Assembly (NCBI GenBank): GCA_032716605.1
Contig: CM064502.1
Coordinates: 39,246,895 to 39,310,894, forward strand
Reading direction: 5' to 3'
Length of the DNA: 64,000 nt
DNA from: Paralithodes platypus
Taxonomy: Eukaryota > Arthropoda > Malacostraca > Decapoda > Lithodidae
The notes beneath the pieces were generated by a model. It did no database searches, was not told where the DNA came from, and worked only from the letters and a program-made list of their open reading frames with translations. Made by a program: the position numbers and the translations under genes. Shown in pieces: positions 20,750 to 30,525 of this stretch. The number at the start of each line of letters is the position of its first letter. The first letter of the stretch is position 1.

Positions 20750-21845
20750 CAACTTACTTCCTCTCGGGCATAGGCTGAGAGCCTTAACATTCACCGATTT
20801 ACAATGAACAGTGAAGCCCGTGAGGTCTTGTTCCAGTCTAGGGAGTAAGACATGTGAAGCACGTAGAGTACAACGAGCACCTGCCATCTTGCCTTCACAT
20901 GAGGCACGGTGCTCAATCATGGCCCGAAACGACCCCATCTCTGAAGCCACCTCGTTCCCGTGCTTCACTGTCTCAACCCCTACACTCGGACTCTCACACT
21001 TACACACACACAACGCCACCTGTTGAGCAGATAACTCACCAGGCAATGTACCCCTATAGCATATTTTGAATATGGGAATATTCATACAGTGCTATTTAAT
21101 ATGAACCCGGGACCTTTGGATTACCAGGCCAGTGCAAGACCACTCCACCACACCTCCCCTAAATACTCGGATAATACTCGGACATACTCGGACATACTCG
21201 GATAAAGGTTTTTATTTATTGTTGTTTCTATGTGAGTGAGGTATTGAAGGATAAACCATTACAACGGCACATCATGCTCTCACCTATTATATAACTGATA
21301 TTATGTAGTCACATACATAGGGGAGGTGTGGTGGAGTGGTCTTACCACTGGACTGGTAATCAAATGGACCCGGTTTCGAATCAAAATATGTCAATGGGAA
21401 GATATTATTGGGATGGAATTTGTGCTGTACCTAGTATCAGTGCATTACCACAAAGCCCACCGAACGCCAAATAACTACCCTCATTGTTCCCTGATTAAAT
21501 AGCACTGTATGAATATTTCCCTATTCAAAATTTGCTACAGTGGAACAATGCCTAGTGTGTTCATTGCTCAATAGGTGGCGTTCTGATAGTGAGGGTCCGA
21601 GTCTAGGAGGAGTGATAGTGAAGCACTGGAGCGAAGCAGCTTCAAAGATGGGGCTGCTTAGAGTCATGAATGGGCAACTAAGCCCCATGCGTCCTGCGAA
21701 GGCAAGATGGCAGCGACTGGTTGCAGCTAAAAGTGCTTCACATGTCTCACCCCCGAGACTGGAACGAGACCTCACGTGCTTCACCGTTCAATGACTAACG
21801 GTTGAATGTACAGGCTCTCAGCCTACGCCCAAGAGGGCGTATAGA
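20750..21845. mobile_element. Palindrome 3: inverted pair of tRNA-headed repeat units
   Basis: The left unit (about 20755-21160, minus) and right unit (about 21318-21845, plus) are inverted copies. Shared features include GGGGAGGTGTGGTGGAGTGG with a TTTCGAATC B-box-like element in the right unit (about 21322-21385), a conserved AAATAGCACTGTATGAATA block, and GGCTCTCAGCCTACGCCC near the outer ends. The tRNA-like heads face the centre. A 150-160 bp spacer (21161-21317) separates them. This looks like a long tRNA-derived SINE, or composite, present in mirror orientation. Confidence 0.7.
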
Positions 21846-22602
21846 AAAAGTATAGAAAAACAAAAATACTGTATATAATACATGTATATTATACTGTAAT
21901 TAATGTAAAATACATATTAATGTTTATACGACCCCGTACACTTTAAGTTGCTTAGAATTATTTGAGGGGATATTCGTTTACACTTTATCCATTTTTATTT
22001 CAACTATCTTATCATCCATATTTTCTTTTGCTACAACTTGGCTAACAACTTCATCAACTTTCAGTTGACACTATCTCTCCTCATTCTTCTTATTTTAATT
22101 TCCTGTCCTTCCTGAGTGTTGCCTGGACCGCTCCCTCCAATAGCTTGTACAACCTTCCATCTTGTAGATAGTTAAGGCAGTAGGACATAACAAGTTTAAC
22201 CCATTCTTTTAAATTTGATTTTACTTAAACTTATTTAGAGGATTGTATGCAGTTTAAGAAAAATGCGTAATACAAAAAGCGATAAGTGAGATAGTTAGAA
22301 GCCTGTTTTTTTCTGAAACTGAATAAAATTGTCGAATAGTAGCCTGAATATAGTTAAAAGGACGGCACCGTTACTTAAAGGGTTAAGGAAAAGGAAACTA
22401 TATTCAACTTAGTGGAATACAGGTAGAAGATTTTTGCCAATTATTGTCATTGTTGCACTGATGTTTATAGTTAAGTTCTAGAAATTGATTATGCTTTCGA
22501 AAAATAAATATGTTCAAATAAATCCCTCGGGTCTTATCTCGCGTCTAAATTTCTCTGTCCAGAGGCTTAGTTTTTAAGTTGCGGGACACCTTTACAGGTT
22601 CT
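21846..22602. other. unassigned AT-rich sequence
   Basis: About 750 bp without recognised coding or repeat identity. It lies between the SINE palindrome and a 5'-truncated LINE-A. Confidence 0.3.
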
Positions 22603-23570
22603 TTGACCTGAATGTTGGGTTGACACAGGAGTGTGTGATGTCCCTGTGGTTGTTTACTGTATATATGGATGGAGTCATGAAAGAAATACAAGGAAGAGCA
22701 GTGGATGTTGGTGTATCGCTGATAAGGGAGGGAAATGAGTGGAATCTACCTGTACTGCTGTTTGCTGATGATACAGTTCTGATGAGCGATAATGAATGAG
22801 AGTTGCAAGGTCTGGTAAATGTGTTTGGAACAGTGGGCGAAAAACGGAATCTGCAGTTAAATCAGGGGAAGAGCAAGGTTATGGTCTTCGGAAGGGGTAA
22901 AGCCAGAGAGTGTGAGGTGAAGTTGAAGATCAGGCTATGGAGATTGTCAGCTCATTTAAGTATCTGGGCAGTGTGTTGAGTAAAGATGGGACTATGGATG
23001 AAGAAGTGCGGGAGAGGGTGCAACAGGGGAAGAGGGTTGTAGGAACGCTAAAAGCAGTAACAAGAAATAGGGTGGTCATTATGGAAGTGAAGAAGTCCTT
23101 GCATGACAGTGTGGTAATCCCGACACTGACTTACGGAAGCGAAGCATGGACGTTGGAGAAGAGACTCAGACCAAGAGTGAGAGGGGTGGAAATTAGTTAC
23201 TTGAGAAGTGCGTGCGGAGTTACATGGAGGGATAGACAGACGAATGAGGAAGTAAGAAGGAGGTGTGGTGTGGAGGTAGATGTGCTGGAAAGTGTGAAAA
23301 GGAACAACTTGAGATGGTTCGGCCATATGGAACGTATGGGAATCGAGAGAATAACTAAGAGGGTGTACGAGAGCGAGGTGGAAGGACAGAGAGGGAGAGG
23401 TAAACCGAAAGAGAGGTGGAAGGATGGAGTGAGGAAGTATATGGATGAAGGCGGTGCTGGTTGGGAGGAGGGGCGTCGACTGACTGGGGACAGAGGTGCA
23501 TGGGGGCGATTCGTTCGTGGCCACCCCTTCGGAGATCAAGGCGTCAGGCAATAGATAGATAGAGAGATAG
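22603..23570 (+). pseudogene. LINE-A RT fragment, 5'-truncated
   Basis: A plus-strand LINE-A copy starting inside the RT palm (LNVGLTQECVMSLWLF, about 22610) with LLFADDTVLMSDNE followed by a stop. Several indels follow to 22935. The frame is then open for about 205 residues (22937-23554) through KYLGSVLSKDG, TLTYGSEAWTLEKR, RWFGHMERMG and FVRGHPFGDQGVRQ. It ends in (TAGA)n at 23552-23570, the family's 3' tail. It is truncated and frameshifted, hence inactive. Confidence 0.88.
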
Positions 23571-23848
23571 ACACCTTCATACTACGAGCATGAGTACGAC
23601 AACAAGGCGTAAGTACTGAATTTGTTTTTAAAGCATAATAATTTAATTGTATAAAGTATAAAACAGAAATATATACTATACGATATCAGAGCTGTTTCCG
23701 CTTTATACACGTATATGTAGTATCAATGTTCTCCCAAACATATAATAATATATGTCAATTCATAATTAATGTCTTTATGTGAATATCATTATTAGTAATG
23801 GTTACCCATTGATAATTCAATCTGTCTTCAGTGATATTTTTGTGTCTA

Positions 23849-24270
23849 TTAACCCACTGAGCACCAGGCAATATAATATAAATATACACTCCAGGACCGG
23901 CAGGTTGTCAAAAAAAAAATGTGTTTCCAGAAAACACCTGGAATGGGTTAGAAATGAAGGAAACACACAAAAAAACGATCCCCTAGGTCATTAAGGGGTC
24001 ATACAGGGCGCCCAAAAGTCGTAATTAACATGGGGAAATAGGTAGGCAAAAACACGTTTTTGCGCGCTCTCGCGCACGTGGCTAGACTTTGAGGGTTTTC
24101 AAATATCGGCATTGTTGCGTGGGATACTTACGCAGTTCCCATACAAATCTGAGCCCTCTAGGTGCCGTAGGACCGGAGTAATTAACTGCGACGCACCCTC
24201 TGCGGCTCTGGGGTTATCGTTACATAAATTGCCGCCGCATAAGGTGCGTCACTGGTACCCGAGGGGTTAA
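23849..24270. mobile_element. MITE-A copy 2
   Basis: The unit 23853-24266 is flanked by TTAA at 23849-23852 and 24267-24270. It shares with copy 1 the CCCACTGAGC left end, the CAGGACCGGCAGGTT block, GATCCCCTAGG, and AGCCCTCTAGGTG. The right end here is CCGAGGGG instead of a clean inverted repeat. No coding content. Confidence 0.85.
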
Positions 24271-24548
24271 GGGGTCCTACAGGGCACCCGAAAGTCGGAA
24301 TTAAAACATGGGGAAATGAGTAGGCAAAAACATGCAAAAACATGTTTTTGTGCGCTCACGCCACGCGGCTGGACTTTGAGGGTTTTCAACCATCGGCATT
24401 GTTGCGTGGGCTACTTACGCATTTCGCATACACATCTGAGCCCTCTAGGTGCCATAGAACCAGAGTAATTAACCGTGACGCATCCTATGCAACGCTGGAG
24501 TTTACATTGCCGACGCATCACGTGTGTCGCTGGGGTCCAGTGGATAAG
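24271..24548. mobile_element. MITE-A copy 3 (left-truncated)
   Basis: Begins directly after copy 2 with the internal GGGGTCCTACAGGGC block. It runs to the MITE right end (TCGCTGGGGTCCAGTGG, about 24527-24543), where the expected TTAA reads ATAAG. Back-to-back copies sharing a TTAA suggest insertion into, or recombination between, adjacent MITEs. Confidence 0.75.
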
Positions 24549-25394
24549 CTAGTGTTGTTATTACGTACATGTTTGTAGGACTGAATGTAAAATGTAAATG
24601 TTTTCATTTTTTTTCTCAAAACACTGTTTTCAAAAGATTCGTGTGTCCCGTGAGGTTCTTGATTGATCACCGCCTTTATCCGAGGCAAGTCGTTTGATTC
24701 TATAGTTTGGTTTCTGGGGAAAGTTGCCAGCCTAATGTCCATTATCCTTACCTTATAGCATTCATTGGTTTGCTCCCATTCGAATTACCATGTACAGCTT
24801 TGGTGTCCACATTACCTAATGGCAATAGAGCAACTGGAGATAAAACAACAGATACTAACACAGATGAATCCAAGGCTATGAAATACTTAATCGAAGATAA
24901 ATAATTGAAGGTGCTGATAATGAGAATGATTACATATACATCGCAATTGATAATTCAGTTTCCTTTAGAAAAACAAAAACAAATATATATATAAGTAACA
25001 CCCCATTCTTTAACATTAATATCAAATACAAACTCCAATGTACTTGAATAAACTAATGAAAGCATATGGGCCTCCCTTATAATTTAGATGAGGCAAAGCA
25101 ATATTTGTCTTAATCGAGTGGTGACCTTTTGGAAAAGGAATGCACTACTTACTATTAGCAAAAGAATACCCTTCCTTGATATTTTGCTTGTCGGTCTCTT
25201 CACATAGCCTTGGTAAATTAAACCACGTAAGGATTAACTGTTCTGTTGTTGGTTTGTTTTCCTTTTCCATACTTCGTTCTGGAATTTATAACTCAACAAT
25301 CTTTATGACTACGTGTGTTTTGAAACATATGTGAATTCAATATACAGTATTATGAAGAATGACATGCTTTAGGTATTTTTCCATATTTACCTTC
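24549..25394. other. unassigned sequence
   Basis: About 850 bp with only short reading frames (for example 24707-24904) that show no recognisable domain. I see no gene signal strong enough to call. Confidence 0.3.
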
Positions 25395-26336
25395 TTAACC
25401 CGGGAAAGGCACCGAGACTCTTAAGAGGTTTTGGTGGTGAAAGGCGACGGGACTCTTAAGGGGACCGACCCGTTATTTAGGCTTAAAAAGATTGAAATCC
25501 TGATAATATCATTAGGTGTTTACTCAACAAGAGTCAACATCCCTTCATAAGCCAGTGAAATGTTATTAGTGAAAACCCGTTGGATTTTTTTGTTTTTTTA
25601 TGTTTTCCCAACTGTTCCTGTAATTCTAAAAATGTTATATAGCAAACTTTGAAATTGACATGCTCAGTAACTACTGGTCATACGAGGATTTTACATATAT
25701 AAATGGAAAGAGCGTAAAATACTCTACAACATCCCATACACTTTATCTTCTACTCTGCCGTAATCCTGCGTAAAATATTGTAAAAAAAAAAAAAAAAAAA
25801 AAATCACCTAATTACCTTAAGACTTTCACATGTTATTATCAAAACTGTTTTGTCCCATTTTGGGATCTTATAATAAATGTATTATTGGACCTATAGGAAT
25901 GGTGTATATGGCATTGGAAAGGGAATTAAAAACACTACATTATGTAAAAAGATAATTTACTCTAACCAACTTTGTTTGTTTGCAGCATGTTGTCACAGTC
26001 GTAAAATTCTACAAAATAATTTCACCTTAATTCATAATCACCTAAATCCAAAAATACACAAAATATATAAAAACAAAATTATAGAAACTACAGACACACC
26101 TATTGTGAGTTGTGCTATAGGGATTTCTGTAGGAGTTATATACGTCATAGTAGTGCTATAGTGTTCAACCTTTTCTTACATAAATTAAAAGAAAAAAGCA
26201 AAGAAAAAAAATGTTTTTGATCTAGTTTTATGGTCACATACACCTGTGCCAAATTGTAATTACATTGAAAGTAAGACCTGGAAGTTAATAAATAACCGGT
26301 CAGTCCCCTTAAGATCCAAGGCCTAAAATAAGCCTT
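25395..26336. mobile_element. Candidate TTAA element related to the piggyBac end
   Basis: A TTAACCC start at 25395-25401 leads into GAGACTCTTAAGAGG (about 25409-25425), as at 26337 and, inverted, at 1171-1200. Near the other side, 26292-26315 reads ACCGGTCAGTCCCCTTAAG. This is partly complementary to the second subterminal block of the left end (CTTAAGGGGACCGACCCG, about 25453-25472). The interior has a poly-A run (25779-25801) and no clear protein. Boundaries are uncertain. Confidence 0.45.
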
Positions 26337-26396
26337 TTAACCCGTCAGCCGCAGGGAGACTCTTAAGAGGTTTTACTGGGTGACTGCGGGGAGACT

Positions 26397-26756
26397 CTTA
26401 AAGGTGGGGGCTCATGGGTTGAGGTAAACATGGAAAAATAATCGCCAACCTGCATATAATTATCTTGTAAAATGCAATGTCACTGAAATAATTATTAACA
26501 ATGGTATAAAGGATTTTGTGGATCGTCTATACCGGGCCTGTGACGTCATAGTGCCGTCACACCAGTATCCTTAGCCTAGACTGGATGGTGGACTTACACT
26601 CTTGTGACGTCACAGGCCCGATATAGACGATCCACAAAATCCTTTATACCATTGTTAATAATTATTTCAGTGCCATTGCATTTTGCAAGATAATTATGTA
26701 CAGCTTGGCGATTATCATTCCATGTTTATCTCAACCCATGAGCCCCCACCTTTAAG
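26397..26756. repeat. Long hairpin in the piggyBac-like left end
   Basis: Arms 26397-26556 and about 26596-26756 are inverted copies about 160 bp long with a roughly 40 nt loop. Both arms contain AAGGTGGGGGCTCATGGGTT (one inverted), TTATTAACAATGGTATAAAGG and GATCGTCTATA. Identity is high, with scattered single differences. The hairpin sits between the TTAACCC end and the transposase start, so it could be a second inserted foldback element or an inverted duplication of the transposon's own leader. Confidence 0.85.
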
Positions 26757-26904
26757 ATCCAGGTTTTTAAACGCATACCAACACCGCAGGCTTTCAGCCA
26801 GGCGGCTACAAATTGATGTGGGTGTAGTACCTCTTGGCAACTCTCGATACCACCACCCCACACGCTCGAGTCACGCGCGCTCAAGCAGTACACAAGCACT
26901 TGTC

Positions 26905-29715
26905 ATGGAGCCCACACGTCCCACACCCGCGCGCCCTGATGACACAAACAGCCCTCCGTCTGGTGGTGTCAGCGGCCGTAGACGGCAGAGAGTGACTACC
27001 AGAAACCCTAGCTACCTCTACTTCTACGAGAGTAGCTCCGAGGACGAGGCCCTGGCACGTAAAGCACGTAAAACACATGCAGACAAGGCACGAAATGCAC
27101 AAGTGCACAAAGGTCATTGTCCTTCAGGGACACTGCCACCACCACCCAGGCAGCTGCTACCACCACTACCACCAATACCACCGACGCAGGAGGCCGCCAT
27201 GGGGCTGCAGGACTTGCAGGGGCCACTGGGAAGAAAGGGAAGGGCACGGGTAAAAAAGCTACTCGTACCTCTGCCACTACCACCGTGCCACCACCACCAC
27301 CACCACGAGCCGCTCCTGCCCCTGCCGCCGCCGTCTCTGCCCCTGCCCGTGCCCGTGCCCATGGGAAGAAAGTGAAGGGCAAGGCGACAGGGACAACAAT
27401 AATATTGCCTGCTTCGAGCACCTCTGCCCCACCCACTACTGCTGGCCCTGCCGACGCCGCCCCTGCCCCTGCCCCTGCCCGTGCCTGTGCCAGTGGGAAG
27501 AAAGTGAAGGGCAAGGCGACAAAGGCGACAGGGACAACAATAATATTAACTGCTTCGAGCACCTCTGCCCCACCCACTACTGCTGGCCCTGCCGACGCCG
27601 CCCCTGCCCCTGCCCCTGCCCGTGCCTGTGCCAGTGGGAAGAAAGTGAAGGGCAAGGCGACAAAGGCGACAGGGACAACAATAATATTAACTGCTTCGAG
27701 CACCTCTGCCCCAACCACCACTGCTGCCCCTGCCGCCCCTGTCAACGCCGCCTGTGCCGGCCCTTCTGCCCCTGCCCACAGGACACCTGCGAGATTGAGA
27801 CAGAGGAAGCCCCTTCCTCTATCCAAATACGACGCCCTGCTGTTTCCTGATTCCCAGGATGATGACAGCCAGGAATATGATGACGACGCCGACGCACGGG
27901 CGTGTGGGTGGGGGGGGGGGGGGCGGCGTTGACAGTGACAGTGAATCCGAGCCAGGTGGAGAAAATGAGGAGGGGCTATCTTCGAGTGAGGAGGGCGACG
28001 ACAATGTGCTATACTGTGATCATGACAGTGATTTGTCTGAAGGTGGCGCAGACGTAGATGATGTTCCAATCCAAGACGCTAATATTCATACGTTTGTGTG
28101 GTCTGACGGGGCCGATTTTGTGCCTGACTTGCACCAGTTTGATGATGGTAGGTCAGGTTCAACTGCTGACTGGCCCTGTGATGACAATTCGAACGAGATG
28201 AATTTCTTCCTCGCCTTTTTCGACTTGCAGCTAATGACGTATATTGTTGTCAAAACCAATGCCTACTACAGGTGGGTGAGGAGCAAAATGGACGTCATTT
28301 CTCCAAGAGCGAGAATACAAGGCTGGGTAGATACGACTGTCAAGGAATTCATGACGTTCTTTGCATTGTTGATTCTCATGCCTCTTTGCAAGAAGCATGT
28401 GCTTCAACAATATTGGAAGCACGATCTCCTCATTGCCACCCCAACTTTCAATAAGTACATGACTCATGACAGATTTTTGTTGCTGCTTAGATTTATGCAC
28501 TTTGCAGACATTGAAAATCCTAACAGGATTGACAGAATATGGAAAGTTCGGGAGGTGTTCACTATGTTGATGGTGAGGTACAAGAAATACTTTTACCCTG
28601 TCAACAACTTGGTGATTGATGAGAGTCTCGTGCTTTTCAAAGGTCGTCTTGTCTTCAAACAGTATATCCCCTTAAATAGGCACACATATGGAATCAAGGT
28701 CTTCGTGTTGTGTGACTGTGAGACCGGTATAGAGCTTGACATGATTGTTTATACAGGAACTGGTATAGATGTGTCAAGAGTCGGTGCCAATGACCCAATG
28801 GGCATGTCAGGGGCCATCGTAAAGAAAATGATGGCACCTTACATGGGCCATGGACACGTATTGTACACCAATAATTGGTATACTTCTCCTGCTCTAAGCC
28901 AGTTTCTTCATGACAACCCAAAGGTGTCATGTGGTACTGTCAGAAAAACAAGAAAGTCCATGCCAAAGTTCGTCGGTCATGTCACTCCACTTCCGGATCC
29001 CTCATTCATTGACACTCCTTCTGAAGATGAACTGGCCCAAGAACACCGCGAGAGGAAGGAACGATGAAAGCGACGAAGGGGGCCCGGCAAGTACAAGTTG
29101 ATGGAGAAGTCCGGGAAAGTGGTGGCTCTGAAGTGGAAGGACAAACGTGAGGTTCATCTGCTTTCGACAGTCCACACAGGTGCCCAGGTCAACTCTGGTA
29201 AAGTCCACTACCGCACCAAGAAAACCATAGAAAAACCGAACATGGTAGTGGACTACACCAAAAACATGCGCCTGGTGGACAAGTCAGATTGTCAACTTGC
29301 AGGTGTTGAGTGTCTGAGGAAGACTGTGAAGTGGTATCACAAGCTCTTCCTTCACCTAGTCGACATAACGATGCTCAACACCTACAACATGTGGCTGGTG
29401 AAGAAAGACATGGCTCCAAACCAGAAACTAAAGTTTTGGGAGTTCGTGTACAATGCCTCTTACCAGCTCCTGGAAGAACATGGCACCCTCACTCAGAGGA
29501 ATGTGGCATGGCGTGGTGATTACGTCCCTGACCGCATCCAGGTGGGGGTACAGAGACACTTTCCCGCCCACACGGAGCTCGTTGGCAATCGACGAAAGCA
29601 GATAAAGTGTCACGTTTCCGGCAACACCACCAGGAAACCCGCGGCAACTCGAAAAGTCACCTTGCGCAACGAGTGCAAGGTTGCACTCTGCTTGGGTGAC
29701 TGCTTCCGGGACTAG
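26905..29715 (+). pseudogene. piggyBac-type transposase, inactivated
   Basis: The likely start is ATG at 26905-26907 (MEPTRPTPARP). The N-terminal region is disordered: a Ser/Glu patch (FYESSSEDEA), then Thr/Pro/Ala-rich sequence with three 44-47-residue repeats (GKKVKGKAT..., at 27363, 27495 and 27636), then an acidic stretch. The DDE/D core follows (FFLAFFDLQLMTYIV, VIDESLVLFKGR, YTNNWYTSPAL, VDKSDCQLAG), with a partly decayed Cys-rich tail (KCHVS, CLGDCF). The first and third acidic positions are present, but the usual Asp of the D-N-W-Y-T-S motif is Asn (AAT, 28870-28872). Further damage is a TGA at 29065-29067, a frame change near 27110 and another in a 14-G run (27910-27923). It would have excised and inserted TTAA-flanked elements. 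Confidence 0.88.
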
Positions 29716-30021
29716 CACATGCTCAAGCACTATTGAGTGCCGCCCCCCTGCCCTGGACTCGTGCCCTACCTGACCTGACCTGACCTACCTGATCACGCTT
29801 TTGTCACTAAACATTTATTTTACCTCATCATTCCATAGTACAATGTTAGCCCTGTGATATTATGTTATATGTCTCTTCTTTTTTTTTCCTAATATAAATA
29901 TTTTTGTATGGTATTCTATTGTTATTTCAACCTGAAATATATTGTACTGTAAACAAAAATAATTATATGTTTTCAATCCTATGTTCATCTTGCTTTTAAA
30001 ATAATAATAATGCAACAAAAA
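29716..30021. other. 3' flank of the piggyBac-like transposase
   Basis: AT-rich, non-coding. It contains a short CTGACCTGACCTGACCTACCTGA repetition (about 29770-29792) and a T-run. No terminal inverted repeat matching 26337 was found. Confidence 0.4.
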
Positions 30022-30110
30022 TACAAGCTCATGTCATTGTATTCTTGCAATATGATATATTCTATGAATATTCCATATTGCTTGAATACAATGACATGGG
30101 CTTGTAAAAA
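30022..30110. repeat. Short palindromic element
   Basis: Arms of about 36 bp with the shared block AAGCTCATGTCATTGTATTC (inverted as GAATACAATGACATGGGCTT) surround a roughly 20 nt centre. It resembles a small foldback MITE. No target duplication was clear to me. Confidence 0.7.
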
Positions 30111-30149
30111 CAAAAATATATCAACATTTTTCTAAATATTATAAAACTT

Positions 30150-30245
30150 TCCCCATAAACCCCTCCTGGATTCGAGCCCACTGCCCTGGCCTACCCTCAG
30201 ATTCACAGTCCGTCACCTTACTGACTAGGCCACGGCAGCTCATAC
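30150..30245 (-). mobile_element. tRNA-His-like SINE head
   Basis: On the minus strand there is an A-box-like TGGCCTAGTCAGTAAGG and a B-box GGCTCGAATCC. A seven-base loop CTGTGAA between four-base arms puts GTG in the anticodon position, as in tRNA-His; the 5' end GCCGTG also fits. The variable region and acceptor pairing are irregular, so this is a SINE or pseudo-tRNA rather than a functional tRNA. Confidence 0.55.
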
Positions 30246-30525
30246 AATATATCACCCAAAACTTGCTCTGTACATTCGAGCTGTCACTTGGTACAACATT
30301 TGTTTATAAGAACATAAGAACATAAGAAAATGGGAGTCTGCAGAAAGCCGATTGGCCTAAGCAAGGCAGATCCCTGTCCCACACAACCCCAGTTCAATTA
30401 CAAAGACCAATTATAGGCTCAACACTCTAATACCCTGAGGATCATCTTACCAAAACGGTTATAGATTAACGCAGGATTATGGGGGTATGCAGAGTGCTGA
30501 TTGGCCCAACCCGGCTGATCCCCCT

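Larger units (their letters stand above)
26337..29900 (+). mobile_element. piggyBac-like DNA transposon (degraded)
   Basis: A TTAACCC terminus at 26337-26343 with subterminal GGGAGACTCTTAAGAGG precedes a plus-strand piggyBac-type transposase (coding region about 26905-29715). A matching right inverted terminus followed by TTAA was not found before the next repeat at about 30020, so the 3' border is approximate and may be lost. The left non-coding part contains a 160-bp-arm hairpin (26397-26756). Confidence 0.65.

Noticed and set aside
24707..25334. Small plus-strand frames of 64-65 codons
   Set aside because: No domain, no conservation evidence, composition like the surroundings.
27008..28069. 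353-codon minus-strand frame rich in Ala/Val/Gly
   Set aside because: Antisense of the Thr/Pro/Ala repeats and acidic region of the piggyBac transposase.
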